Program-made: the position numbers and the translations under genes | NCBI GenBank assembly: GCA_040080145.1 | Contig: JBEBJA010000057.1 | Span: 1-59,148, forward strand | Direction: 5' to 3' | Source: JANXVY01 sp040080145 | GTDB taxonomy: Bacteria; Pseudomonadota; Alphaproteobacteria; Rhizobiales; Hyphomicrobiaceae | Length of the DNA: 59,148 nt | In this document: positions 32,777 through 41,515 of the stretch, in pieces | How the letters are laid out: every line of letters starts with the position of its first letter | Numbering within the stretch: the stretch's first letter is position 1 | Notes under the pieces: model-generated | Seen by the model: only the letters and a program-made list of their open reading frames with translations | Databases searched by the model: none | What the model was told of the DNA's origin: nothing

Positions 32777-33116
32777 GCGCCCCTTGTGTGCATTTCTCGA
32801 TGAGGGTCTCTTAAGTCCAACGTCAGGGTGGTAAAATGCTGCCTGGCGGGCGGGGGACGTGATGGGTGTGGATTGCCTGTTCGGGTAGGGCGAAAGTGAC
32901 GCGCGACGGGTCGGCTTTTCATTGGCTTTGAATTGAGACTATAGTCGCATTTGAAGGACGCATGCGTACACGCGGGGGATGCCCGGTTGTGGGCTGTGGT
33001 TCTTATGCGCTGTGGTTGCTTAGGGTCCGTCCGACTTTGATGGACTCACCTACCAAGTGCAAAACACGTATCAAGCAACAATAAACGAGCAACCACTCGA
33101 ATCAGGAAACGTCCCG

Positions 33117-34412
33117 ATGCAAGACAATGCGGCTAGTTCTACCAATGCTTTCTTCCGTTCGACGCTGGCCCAGTCGGATCCGGAAGTGGCGTCTGCCATC
33201 GCCAAGGAATTCGGTCGTCAGCAGCATGAAATCGAGCTGATCGCCTCGGAAAACATCGTTTCGAAAGCCGTCCTCGAAGCGGCCGGCAGCGTGCTGACCA
33301 ACAAGTATGCAGAAGGCTATCCAGGCCGCCGGTATTATGGCGGATGCCAGTTCGTCGACATCGCCGAAACGCTGGCCATCGACCGCGCCAAGCAGCTGTT
33401 TGGGTGCGGCTTTGCCAACGTCCAGCCGAACTCGGGTTCGCAAGCGAACCAGGGCGTGTTCCAGGCGCTTGCCAAACCCGGCGATACGATCCTGGGCCTC
33501 AGCCTTGCCGCCGGTGGTCACTTGACGCACGGCGCGCCCGTCAACCAGTCGGGTAAGTGGTTCCATGCGGTGCATTACGGTGTCGACCCCGTTACGCATC
33601 GCATCTCAATGGATGAAGTTCGCAAGCTCGCACATGAGCACAAGCCGCGCATCATCATCGCAGGCGGTTCGGCCTATCCGCGCACGATCGACTTCGCAGC
33701 ATTCCGCGCCATTGCCGATGAAGTCGGTGCGCACTTCCTGGTCGATATGGCGCACTTTGCCGGTCTGGTTGCGGCAGGTCTTTATCCAAGCCCGATCCCG
33801 CACGCACATGTCGTCACCACGACGACGCACAAGACGTTGCGCGGCCCGCGCGGCGGCATGATCCTGACCAACGACGAAGACATCGCCAAGAAGATCAATT
33901 CTGCGATTTTCCCCGGCATCCAGGGTGGTCCGCTGATGCACGTCATCGCTGGCAAGGCGGTTGCGTTCGGCGAAGCGTTGCGCCCCGAGTTCAAGGTTTA
34001 CGCCAAGAACGTGATGGATAACGCGCGTGCGATGGGCGAAGTGCTGGTGCAGGCCGGTTTCAACCTCGTATCGGGCGGCACCGACAGCCACCTGATCCTC
34101 GTCGATCTGCGGCCCAAGAAGATCACCGGCAACATCACCGAAAAGGCGCTGGGCCGCGCGCACATCACCTGCAACAAAAACGGCATCCCGTTTGATCCGG
34201 AAAAGCCAATGGTCACCTCGGGCATCCGTCTTGGATCGCCTGCTGGCACCACGCGCGGGTTCGGCGTTGCGGAATTTCAGGAGATCGGGCGGTTGATTGC
34301 CGAGACGCTGGACGGGCTGGCGGCCAACGGCGAGGCCGGGAACGGTGCGGTCGAAGCTGCGGTCAAGGCCAAGGCGATCGCGCTGTGCGAGCGGTTCCCG
34401 ATTTATAGCTAA
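33117..34412 (+). CDS. glyA: Serine hydroxymethyltransferase
   Basis: A 431-residue PLP enzyme interconverting serine and glycine with tetrahydrofolate; it provides one-carbon units and the glycine used by HemA. It shows EIELIASENIVSKAVLEAAG, YAEGYPGRRYYGGC, NVQPNSGSQANQ, DMAHFAGLVAAGLYPSP and the PLP lysine in VTTTTHKTLRGPRGG. CAGGAAAC precedes the ATG at 33117; the frame is open upstream to 33057. It starts the conserved glyA-nrdR-rib-nusB-thiL order, here with a GST gene inserted. Confidence 0.96.
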   Translation: MQDNAASSTNAFFRSTLAQSDPEVASAIAKEFGRQQHEIELIASENIVSKAVLEAAGSVLTNKYAEGYPGRRYYGGCQFVDIAETLAIDRAKQLFGCGFANVQPNSGSQANQGVFQALAKPGDTILGLSLAAGGHLTHGAPVNQSGKWFHAVHYGVDPVTHRISMDEVRKLAHEHKPRIIIAGGSAYPRTIDFAAFRAIADEVGAHFLVDMAHFAGLVAAGLYPSPIPHAHVVTTTTHKTLRGPRGGMILTNDEDIAKKINSAIFPGIQGGPLMHVIAGKAVAFGEALRPEFKVYAKNVMDNARAMGEVLVQAGFNLVSGGTDSHLILVDLRPKKITGNITEKALGRAHITCNKNGIPFDPEKPMVTSGIRLGSPAGTTRGFGVAEFQEIGRLIAETLDGLAANGEAGNGAVEAAVKAKAIALCERFPIYS

Positions 34413-34445
34413 AGTTTTATAGCTTCGACGAACTTGAGTTTTAGC

Positions 34446-34469
34446 GCCAGGGGGGCATTCTCCCCTGGC
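34446..34469 (+). terminator. Probable glyA terminator
   Basis: GCCAGGGG and CCCCTGGC around an 8-base loop, 33 bases after the glyA stop, followed by TGTTCGTTCT. Confidence 0.6.
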
Positions 34470-34578
34470 TGTTCGTTCTGTGAGCTGTGTTCATGCGCTG
34501 CTCGCATCTTCTTGGCGGCAGTGCTGTCATCTGGCGCTTTCTCTACCAAACGCCTCAATAGCCTGCCCGGAGCAACCC

Positions 34579-35211
34579 GTGATCCTCATAGGCCAATACG
34601 ATTCTCCTTTCGTGCGGCGCGCTGGCATTGCCATGACTCTGTACGGCATGGCGTTCGAGCACAAGACGTGGTCGACGTTTGGCGACTGGCCGCAAATTGC
34701 GAGCTACAACCCGCTTCTGCGTGTCCCGACGCTCATCCTCGATGATGGAGACGTTCTGATCGAAAGTGCTGCCATCCTTGATTATCTCGATCATATCGTG
34801 GGCGAAGATCGGGCCATGTTTCCAGCCATCGAGCCGCAGCGCCACCGGGCACTTAAGGTCGCGTCGCTTGCAATGGGGGCAGCCGAAAAGGGTGTTGCCA
34901 TGTTCTATGAACAGCGCCTTCATCAAGCAAGCACGACATCGGCGGTCTGGATCGAACGCTGTCAGCGCCAAATCAAAGGTGCGCTGGCTGAATTGGAGCA
35001 GGCGGCGACGAAGAGGCTAGGCGAGTACATAGGGGGGGACCGGATAGGTCACGCCGATATTGCTGTCGCCTGTGCCATCCGGCTCATCGCGGACGCGCAT
35101 ATCGGGCTGGTCAATATGGCGCACTATCCCGCGCTCGCGGCGCACTGCGCCAAGCTTGAGGCCATGCCCGTATTCCAGTCGATCTCGCAACCGTTCACAC
35201 CGTCGGCGTGA
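34579..35211 (+). CDS. Glutathione S-transferase family protein
   Basis: A 210-residue protein with an N-terminal thioredoxin-like domain (ILIGQYDSPFVRRAGIAM, LLRVPTLILDDGDVLIESAA with the cis-Pro and the Glu-Ser glutathione-binding pair) and a helical C-terminal domain with GDRIGHADIAVACAIR. Substrate unknown. The GTG start at 34579 follows GGAG and gives the family's normal N-terminus; an upstream extension to 34480 is not conserved-looking. It lies between glyA and nrdR. Confidence 0.88.
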   Translation: MILIGQYDSPFVRRAGIAMTLYGMAFEHKTWSTFGDWPQIASYNPLLRVPTLILDDGDVLIESAAILDYLDHIVGEDRAMFPAIEPQRHRALKVASLAMGAAEKGVAMFYEQRLHQASTTSAVWIERCQRQIKGALAELEQAATKRLGEYIGGDRIGHADIAVACAIRLIADAHIGLVNMAHYPALAAHCAKLEAMPVFQSISQPFTPSA

Positions 35212-35283
35212 TAGTCACTGCATGCTGCTTGACGGGCCAAACAGGCGCTGTGATCAATGCGGGAAAGTTCCGGAGAGACCCCT

Positions 35284-35784
35284 ATGCGCTGCCCGTACTG
35301 TGCTGGCGAGAATACGCAGGTGAAGGATTCACGTCCGACGGAGGAGAACACGTCGATCCGGCGGCGGCGGATATGCCCTGATTGCGATGGGCGGTTCACG
35401 ACGTTCGAGCGGGTGCAGTTGCGCGAGATGGTGGTCGTCAAGCGATCGGGGCGCAAGGTGCCGTTCGAGCGCGATAAGCTGTCGAAGTCGATTGAGATCG
35501 CGTTGCGCAAGCGGCCCGTTGAGCCAGAGCGGATCGAGCGGCTGGTGTCTGGGCTGGTGCGGCGGCTGGAAAGCAGCGGCGAGGCCGAACTGCAATCGAC
35601 GGCGATTGGCGAGATGGTTATGGAGGCGCTGCGCGGGCTCGATCCCGTGGCCTATGTGCGGTTTGCCAGCGTGTACCGGGATTTCCGCGATGCGGCGGCG
35701 TTTGCCGACGTGCTGGGCGATATTGCGCGGGACGGGGCGGAGGCTGGCACCGTTTCCAGCGTGGCGATTACGAAGAAGCATTAA
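35284..35784 (+). CDS. nrdR: Transcriptional repressor NrdR
   Basis: A 166-residue nucleotide-sensing repressor of ribonucleotide reductase genes. The zinc ribbon is MRCPYCAGENTQVKDSRPTE ... ICPDCDGRFTTFERVQ (four Cys), followed by an ATP-cone domain (VKRSGRKVPFERDKLSKSIE, PVEPERIERLVSGLVRRLE, YVRFASVYRDF). The likely target is nrdJ in this window. GGAGAG precedes the ATG at 35284. A family B repeat separates it from ribD. Confidence 0.96.
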   Translation: MRCPYCAGENTQVKDSRPTEENTSIRRRRICPDCDGRFTTFERVQLREMVVVKRSGRKVPFERDKLSKSIEIALRKRPVEPERIERLVSGLVRRLESSGEAELQSTAIGEMVMEALRGLDPVAYVRFASVYRDFRDAAAFADVLGDIARDGAEAGTVSSVAITKKH

Positions 35785-35793
35785 GGCAACCAG

Positions 35794-35942
35794 TGTCATC
35801 CTCCGGCTCGTCCCGAGGACCCAAGGTGCAGCAAGGGTAGCTTTTGAGTGGTTGTCGTGGTGCGCAGCGGGACAGTGTTCGCAATATCGGGCAACGCGAC
35901 TCGATGCTTGATGGGTCCTCGGAACAAGTCCGAGGATGACAA
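35794..35942 (+). repeat. Family B doublet element, copy B4
   Basis: Inverted arms TGTCATCCTCCGGCTCGTCC.. and ..GTCCGAGGATGACAA flank about 80 bases unlike the B2/B3 interior. It lies between nrdR and ribD and its right arm contains an in-frame ATG (35936) upstream of the ribD start. Confidence 0.8.
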
Positions 35943-35977
35943 CCCTGGGGGCGGTGCTTGCGGCAGGGGGCTTTTGC

Positions 35978-37096
35978 GTGACTGACCAAGCGGCATTCGA
36001 TCATCACATGATGGGGGTTTCGCTGGCGATGGCGCGGCGCGGGCTTGGCTTGACCGCGCCCAATCCATCGGTCGGGGCGGTGATTGTTGATCCGATGACG
36101 GGCGAGGTGATTGCGCGCGGGACGACAGCTGCGGGCGGGCGGCCGCATGCGGAGCCGGTGGCGATTGCGCGGGCTGGCGCGCGGGCGCGTGGGGCGACGC
36201 TGTACGTGACGCTGGAGCCGTGTTCGCATCAAGGGCATACGCCGCCGTGCGCGGATGGGGCCATTGCGGCGGGGATTGCGCGGGTGGTGTGCGCCATCGA
36301 GGATCCTGATCCGAGGGTGGCGGGGCGCGGGCTCGATAAGCTGCGCAAGGCGGGTATTGCCGTGACGCGCGGCGTCCGTGCGGCGGAAGCGCACTGGGTG
36401 ACGCTGGGGCATATTGCGCGGGTGTCGGAGCGGCGGCCGTTCGTGCAGCTGAAGCTGGCGCTTGGGCCGGATGGGGCTGTGCCGCTGGGTGGTGGCGGGA
36501 AGCCGGTGTTTGTGACAAGCGCTGAAGCGCGCGGGCTTGGGCATCTGTTGCGGGCGCAGGCGGATGCGATATTGGTGGGGCGCGGGACGGTGGAAGCGGA
36601 CGATCCGGATCTGACGTGCCGCTTGCCGGGGTTGGCTGGGCGGTCGCCGATGCGGGTGGTGTTGGCGCGTCATGGATTGGACTTGGCGGGGACGAAGCTG
36701 GCGGCGCGTGCGGATCGCGTACCGCTGGTGGTGGTGACCGGGCCGGACGTGCGGATGGAGACGCAGGGCGCGCGGGTTTGGCCGTCGCTGGTCGTTGGCG
36801 GGGCGCTATGGTTGCCGGCGGTGTTGGAAAAGCTGGCGGCGGAGGGCGTGACGCGGCTGCTGGTCGAGGGCGGGCCTGCAATCTGGCGGGCGTTTGCGCA
36901 GGCGGGGTTGGTGGACGAGGTGGTTTTGTTTGCGGCGGGCGGCGAAGGGCAACCGTTAGTGCTGGCGCGGCGCCATCTGGGGGCGTTGCCGCTGCGGGTC
37001 CAGGATGGGCGGCGGATCGGGCCGGATCAGGTTTGGCGGCTGGTGTGCGAACAACGGGTGGCCAAGGGGCAGGTGCCGTGGTCGCCGCTGTTGTAA
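35978..37096 (+). CDS. ribD: Bifunctional riboflavin biosynthesis deaminase/reductase
   Basis: A 372-residue enzyme for two steps from the GTP-derived pyrimidine: deamination (residues about 10-140, zinc motif GGRPHAEPVAI and EPCSHQGHTPPCADG, with NPSVGAVIV) and side-chain reduction (about 150-372, FVQLKLALGPDG, ADAILVGRGTVEADDPDLTC, LLVEGGPAIWRAF). The GTG at 35978 follows AGGGGG. An ATG at 35936 is in frame but belongs to the repeat arm and would add 14 residues. The reductase domain is Ala/Gly-rich. Confidence 0.93.
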   Translation: MTDQAAFDHHMMGVSLAMARRGLGLTAPNPSVGAVIVDPMTGEVIARGTTAAGGRPHAEPVAIARAGARARGATLYVTLEPCSHQGHTPPCADGAIAAGIARVVCAIEDPDPRVAGRGLDKLRKAGIAVTRGVRAAEAHWVTLGHIARVSERRPFVQLKLALGPDGAVPLGGGGKPVFVTSAEARGLGHLLRAQADAILVGRGTVEADDPDLTCRLPGLAGRSPMRVVLARHGLDLAGTKLAARADRVPLVVVTGPDVRMETQGARVWPSLVVGGALWLPAVLEKLAAEGVTRLLVEGGPAIWRAFAQAGLVDEVVLFAAGGEGQPLVLARRHLGALPLRVQDGRRIGPDQVWRLVCEQRVAKGQVPWSPLL

Positions 37097-37143
37097 GGTA
37101 TGGCAAGCGGAATAGGATGACATGTTGGGTTGCCTTCGTGGCC

Positions 37144-37191
37144 GCCCCTCACCCCAACCCTCTCCCCATCGAAGGCGATGGGGAGAGGGGG
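37144..37191 (+). repeat. Palindromic repeat family A, copy 4
   Basis: CCCCTCACCCCAACC then a perfect 14-bp stem CCCTCTCCCCATCG / CGATGGGGAGAGGG. It lies in the ribD-ribE gap, 17 bases before the ribE start. Confidence 0.85.
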
Positions 37192-37207
37192 AAACAAGGA
37201 CCAGGGC

Positions 37208-37801
37208 ATGTTTACGGGTATTGTTACGGACGTTGGGACGGTTGCTTCCCGTGAGGGTGGGAAGTTTGGGATTGTTTCGGGGTATCAGGCGGCGTCGATA
37301 GCGCTGGGGGCGTCGATCTGCTGCGATGGCGTTTGCCTGACGGTGACGGCGGTGGAGGCGGACGGGGCTGGAAGCCGGTTTCATGTGGACGTGTCGAACG
37401 AGACGGTGTCGAAGACGTCGCTGGATGCATGGCAAACCGGCGAAAAGATCAACCTTGAGCGGGCGTTACGGGCTGGCGACGAGCTTGGCGGGCATATCGT
37501 GACCGGGCATGTCGATGGGGTGGTCGTCATCCTTGACATCAAGGCGGACGGTGACAGTCAGCGGTTCCTGTTTGAGGCACCGGCTCATCTGGCACCCTAC
37601 ATCGCGGCCAAAGGGTCGGTGGCGTTGAATGGGACGTCTTTGACGGTCAATGAGGTCGCAGGTACCCGTTTTGGCGTTAATCTGATCCCACATACCTTGA
37701 CGGTGACCACGTGGGGGCGCAAACGGATAGGCCATTCAATCAATCTCGAAGTCGACATGTTCGCGCGGTACGTCGCGCGGCTGATGGAGTTTCGTTCGTG
37801 A
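37208..37801 (+). CDS. ribE: Riboflavin synthase alpha chain
   Basis: A 197-residue enzyme that dismutates two 6,7-dimethyl-8-ribityllumazine molecules into riboflavin. It starts with the conserved MFTGIVTDVG and shows two lumazine-binding repeats: GASICCDGVCLTVTAVEADG with FHVDVSNETVSKTSL, and GSVALNGTSLTVNEVAGTRF with VNLIPHTLTVTT. The repeat palindrome sits immediately upstream, but the start is fixed by the family N-terminus. Confidence 0.95.
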   Translation: MFTGIVTDVGTVASREGGKFGIVSGYQAASIALGASICCDGVCLTVTAVEADGAGSRFHVDVSNETVSKTSLDAWQTGEKINLERALRAGDELGGHIVTGHVDGVVVILDIKADGDSQRFLFEAPAHLAPYIAAKGSVALNGTSLTVNEVAGTRFGVNLIPHTLTVTTWGRKRIGHSINLEVDMFARYVARLMEFRS

Positions 37802-37811
37802 GACGCAGGAA

Positions 37812-38963
37812 ATGACCAACGGGATTAAGCACGTCGTCTATGGCGAAGGACGCGGATTCCTTTCGCCGACAGACGAGATCATCGAAGATATGCGCAACGG
37901 GCGCATGGTCGTGCTGGTCGATGCCGAAGACCGCGAGAACGAGGGCGATCTTGTCATCCCTGCGCAGATGGCGACACCGGATGCGGTCAACTTCATGGCG
38001 CGGTTCGGGCGCGGGCTGATCTGCCTGACGCTGACGCCGCAGCGGGCTGCCGAATTGCGGCTTGAGTCCATGGTGCGCAAGAACGCTTCGCGGACCGGGA
38101 CGGCGTTTACAGTTTCGATCGAAGCGAGCGATGGGATTACGACCGGGATTTCGGCCCATGACCGGGCGCGCACGATTGCGGCGGCCATCGACCCGACCAA
38201 GGACCACGCTTCCATCGTGTCGCCGGGGCATGTGTTTCCGCTGATCGCGCGCGAGGGCGGCGTGTTGATGCGGGCTGGGCATACGGAAGCGTCGGTCGAT
38301 CTGGCCAAGCTGGCGGGACTGTATCCGGCGGCGGTGATCTGCGAGATCATGAACGACGACGGCACGATGGCGCGGATGCCGGATCTGGTGCCGTTTGCGC
38401 AGAAGCATGGGCTGAAGATCGGCACCATCGAGGATTTGATCGCCTACCGGCTGCGTCACGACAAGCTGGTGCGGGCGACGGCGGAAACGAACGTCGAGAG
38501 CGTCCACGGCGGGACGTTTACGCTCAAGGTTTACGAGACGACGACCGTCGAGCCGGTGGAGCATTTGGCGCTCGTCAAGGGCGACGTTGCGAGTGGCGGG
38601 CCGGTGTTGGTGCGGGTGCATGCGGTGAATGCGGCGAGCGATCTGCTGGGCGTCGCGGGCGGGGCTGACATTGCAAGCGCGATGGCTGCGATCAACGCGG
38701 AAGGCCGGGGCGTTCTGGTGCTGATCCGCGACCTGCGGCCCAAGTCGGTGTCGGATTGGATCAAGCATCGCGCCAGCCAGGTGTCGCGCGACGGCTCCGA
38801 TGGGGCAAAAGAGCGCCGTCAGGTGGAAATTGGTATCGGTTCGCAAATCCTGCGCGATCTTGGGGTGCGCGATATGATACTGTTGTCGAACTCACCGGCC
38901 CACGTTTACGTCGGCCTTGAAGGATTTGGCCTGCGCATCATCGGCACGAGGGCTATCGCTTAG
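37812..38963 (+). CDS. ribBA: 3,4-dihydroxy-2-butanone-4-phosphate synthase with degenerate GTP cyclohydrolase II domain
   Basis: A 383-residue protein. The N-terminal half (about 18-215) is a complete RibB: MVVLVDAEDRENEGDLVIPA, GLICLTLTP, GTAFTVSIEASDGITTGISA, GHVFPLIAREGGVLMRAGHT. It makes the four-carbon precursor of lumazine. The C-terminal half keeps the RibA fold (GGPVLVRVHAVNAASDLLG) but lacks the three zinc cysteines (the C-x10-C-x-C region) and much of the active site, so it should not act as GTP cyclohydrolase II. Such hybrids are known in alphaproteobacteria. A separate RibA is expected elsewhere. Confidence 0.92.
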   Translation: MTNGIKHVVYGEGRGFLSPTDEIIEDMRNGRMVVLVDAEDRENEGDLVIPAQMATPDAVNFMARFGRGLICLTLTPQRAAELRLESMVRKNASRTGTAFTVSIEASDGITTGISAHDRARTIAAAIDPTKDHASIVSPGHVFPLIAREGGVLMRAGHTEASVDLAKLAGLYPAAVICEIMNDDGTMARMPDLVPFAQKHGLKIGTIEDLIAYRLRHDKLVRATAETNVESVHGGTFTLKVYETTTVEPVEHLALVKGDVASGGPVLVRVHAVNAASDLLGVAGGADIASAMAAINAEGRGVLVLIRDLRPKSVSDWIKHRASQVSRDGSDGAKERRQVEIGIGSQILRDLGVRDMILLSNSPAHVYVGLEGFGLRIIGTRAIA

Positions 38964-39066
38964 TCTTTAGCTTCGCATATTTTTATACGGCCCTGTTTGC
39001 CGCAGTCCTCTTGGACCTGCGCGCGGGAATGCCTTTCGACTTCGAACACATCAGGTTTGTGATCAC

Positions 39067-39579
39067 ATGGTTCAAAAGAAACGCGATCCGCTTCCAGCGG
39101 TGAAGGCTGGCGCATCGGGGCAGACTGGCGACGGGTATGACGGGCGCGTGCTCATCATCGAGGCGCGGTTTTATGAAGAGGTTGCCGACGAATTGGCGGC
39201 GGGCGCGATTGCCGAGCTTGAGGCGAACGGCGTGCCCTTCGACCGGATTGCGGTGCCGGGTGCGCTTGAAATTCCGCAGGCGCTCTCGTCGTCGGTGCCG
39301 TTGTTTGACGACATTTATGTTGGGGCGATTGCGCTGGGATGTGTGATCCGGGGCGAGACGGCGCACTATGACATCGTCTGTAACAACGCCAATCACTGGC
39401 TCATGGAAGTAGCCATCAATTCGATGATCCCGGTCGGGAATGCAATTTTGACGGTTGAAACCATGGAGCAGGCGCTTGAGCGGGCGCGCGGCGGACGAAC
39501 CGGCAAGGGCGGCGACGCAGCGCGTGCCTGTTTGCGGCTGATTGAGATCGAGCGCGGGTTTGCGGAGCAATTGGCATGA
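39067..39579 (+). CDS. ribH: 6,7-dimethyl-8-ribityllumazine synthase
   Basis: A 170-residue enzyme joining the RibD and RibB products into lumazine, the substrate of RibE. It shows VLIIEARFYEEVADELAAGA, VPGALEIPQAL, IALGCVIRGETAHYDIVCN and NAILTVETMEQALERA, with the conserved His in ETAHYD. The first 20 residues are a basic, variable extension. Its stop overlaps the nusB ATG (ATGA), indicating coupling. Confidence 0.95.
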   Translation: MVQKKRDPLPAVKAGASGQTGDGYDGRVLIIEARFYEEVADELAAGAIAELEANGVPFDRIAVPGALEIPQALSSSVPLFDDIYVGAIALGCVIRGETAHYDIVCNNANHWLMEVAINSMIPVGNAILTVETMEQALERARGGRTGKGGDAARACLRLIEIERGFAEQLA

Positions 39580-40109
39580 CGACGGCGAAAACCCCGACGC
39601 CGGCCGTGCGCCCTCGATCCATCGCGCGGACAGCGGCGGTACAGGCGCTGTATCAGATGGATATGGCCGGAACCGATTTGAATGCCGTCATCGAAGAGTT
39701 CCAGCATGTGCGGTTTGCGGCGCATGCGGTGACCAGCGGCGGGTCTGAGGCGCACAACGACATTGACCCCGATGAAAAGGCGGAGGGGGCGGACGCGCAG
39801 TTCTTTGCCGACATTTTGCGCGGTGTCGTGCGGCGGCAGCGGGATGTCGATCCGATGATTGATCTGCAACTTGCCGATGGCTGGCGGCTCGTGCGCGTCG
39901 ATAGCATTTTGCGCGCGATTTTGCGGGCGGGCGTGTTTGAGCTGATGGAACGCCCGGACGTGCCGGCACGTGTTGTCATCAACGAGTACATCAACGTCGC
40001 GCATTCGTTTTTTGACGATGAGGAACCGCGCGTCGTCAACGGCGTTCTGGACAGAATTGCCCGCAAGGTGCGTGGGCCGGACATCCCGGCGGGACCTAAG
40101 AAGGGCTGA
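39576..40109 (+). CDS. nusB: Transcription antitermination factor NusB
   Basis: A 177-residue RNA-binding helical protein acting with NusE in rRNA antitermination. It has RSIARTAAVQALYQMDMAGT at the start and LVRVDSILRAILRAGVFELM, ARVVINEYINVAHSFFDDEE and VNGVLDRIARKV at the end. An acidic loop (HNDIDPDEKAEGADAQ) is typical of alphaproteobacterial members. It overlaps ribH by 4 bases. Confidence 0.94.
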   Translation: MTTAKTPTPAVRPRSIARTAAVQALYQMDMAGTDLNAVIEEFQHVRFAAHAVTSGGSEAHNDIDPDEKAEGADAQFFADILRGVVRRQRDVDPMIDLQLADGWRLVRVDSILRAILRAGVFELMERPDVPARVVINEYINVAHSFFDDEEPRVVNGVLDRIARKVRGPDIPAGPKKG

Positions 40110-40139
40110 GGTTCAAATCCGTTATTGGCGCTGTGATAC

Positions 40140-41123
40140 GTGGGCGAAGCTGACATCATCCAGGGCGTCTTTGCGCCGCTCGCAGCCGGGTTTGAGGGCG
40201 CGTTCGGGTTGAAGGACGATGCGGCAGCGATCAGGCCGCCCATCGGGTGCGATCTTGTTGTGACGGTTGATGCGGTTGCTGCAGGGGTTCATTTTTTTTC
40301 CGACGATGATGCCGCCGATATCGGTTGGAAGGCGCTGGCGGTCAATGTGTCCGATCTCATCGCCAAGGGGGCGGCACCCCACGCCTATGTCATGTCGCTG
40401 GCTTTTCCGGAGATGCCTGACAAGGCATGGTTGCTGGGGTTGGCGACTGGCCTTGCGGAGGCGCAGCGGGCGTTCGGGATCACACTGATCGGTGGCGACA
40501 CAGACCGGCGGCCGGGGCCTGTATCCATCACGATCACCGCAATCGGGTTTGTTCCTGCTGGCCAGATGGTGAAGCGGACGACCGCAAAGGCTGGCGATCA
40601 TGTCTTTGTGTCGGGGGCGCTGGGCGATAGCGCGCTGGGTTTGACATTGCGGCGGGACGGCGCGATGAGCGCACCGTTCACGGTGAGTGCGGTGCATCGC
40701 AGCGACCTTATAGGTCGATATTTGAGGCCACGGCCACCTTTGGCGCTGGTGCCGGCGCTGCGCGATTTTGCGTCGGCCAGCATGGATATTTCCGATGGCC
40801 TGGTGAAAGACCTGACGCGGATGGCGGATGCCAGCGGTGTTGGCGCTCTGATCGACTGCGAGGCGCTTCCACTGTCAGATGCTGCCCGGGCCGTCGTTGC
40901 GTCGCATCCGTCTGAAATGGCGTCGATTGCGACGGGCGGCGATGATTATCAGGTGCTGGCGACGGTTTCGCCGCAGCATGTTGCAGCGTTCGTTGCGGCG
41001 GCATGCGTCGCAGGCGTGACTGTTTCTGAGATCGGGCGAATCATAGTTGGACATGGCGTCGCAATCTTGGGGCCCGATGGCAATGCGATTTCGTTCGACA
41101 GCACCGGATACGATCATTTTTAA
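40140..41123 (+). CDS. thiL: Thiamine-monophosphate kinase
   Basis: A 327-residue kinase making thiamine diphosphate from the monophosphate. It shows LKDDAAAI, DLVVTVDAVAAGVHF, GWKALAVNVSDLIAKGAAPH, ITLIGGDTDRRPGPVSITIT, ASMDISDGLVKDL and the late SIATGGDDYQVLATV. The start is GTG at 40140, the point where the family begins (GEADIIQGVFAPLA). It ends the conserved rib-nusB-thiL order. Confidence 0.93.
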   Translation: MGEADIIQGVFAPLAAGFEGAFGLKDDAAAIRPPIGCDLVVTVDAVAAGVHFFSDDDAADIGWKALAVNVSDLIAKGAAPHAYVMSLAFPEMPDKAWLLGLATGLAEAQRAFGITLIGGDTDRRPGPVSITITAIGFVPAGQMVKRTTAKAGDHVFVSGALGDSALGLTLRRDGAMSAPFTVSAVHRSDLIGRYLRPRPPLALVPALRDFASASMDISDGLVKDLTRMADASGVGALIDCEALPLSDAARAVVASHPSEMASIATGGDDYQVLATVSPQHVAAFVAAACVAGVTVSEIGRIIVGHGVAILGPDGNAISFDSTGYDHF

Positions 41124-41316
41124 GGGAACACCTTCGCCGCCAAGTGACTGTTTCAGGGTGTGAAAATCAGCGGTAAGTTGGGGTTTGAGGACTTGATGCA
41201 ACACAGCGTTGCAGAACAGGAATGGGTGCGACGGGATTAGGGGTGGTAAAGCCGTCTTTGTTTAGCCATATCGTTGTCTCGCTATGCGCTGGCGGAAACC
41301 CGTTTGATCGCGCCTA

Positions 41317-41483
41317 CAGAGTCTGTCCGGAAAGTTTCTCCATGATTGCAATGGTTCTTTTTTGTCATCCGCAGCGTCGAACCCTTCGTCCGTAGCTTAG
41401 GCTACGGCCTTCGGGCTTCTCCTGGTGGTCTGACGAAAAATTAACCCATTGAAATCGCGAAGCACTTTTCCGGACAGACTCTG
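41317..41483. mobile_element. MITE-like 167-bp element with 17-bp terminal inverted repeats
   Basis: The ends CAGAGTCTGTCCGGAAA and its near-perfect complement (TTTCCGGACAGACTCTG) bound the element; inner inverted segments (GATTGCAATGG / CCATTGAAATC) and a central stem CCGTAGC-TTAG-GCTACGG let nearly the whole unit fold. There is no open frame. It lies 32 bases before the L,D-transpeptidase gene start and may carry or separate its promoter. Confidence 0.6.
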
Positions 41484-41515
41484 AGGACCGTTCCGACGCA
41501 ATAGAGAATGCAGAA

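Larger units (their letters stand above)
32142..33116. other. Nearly 1 kb without a convincing gene
   Basis: Between hemA and glyA. Short open frames exist (for example 32151-32369) but none has both a ribosome site and a recognisable product. The stretch holds palindromes at 32450-32549, 32575-32607 and 32752-32776, listed separately, and the glyA promoter region. Confidence 0.6.

Noticed and set aside
35796..37106. A 436-codon minus-strand frame
   Set aside because: Antisense of ribD, almost entirely Pro/Ala/Arg/Ser; a GC-rich shadow.
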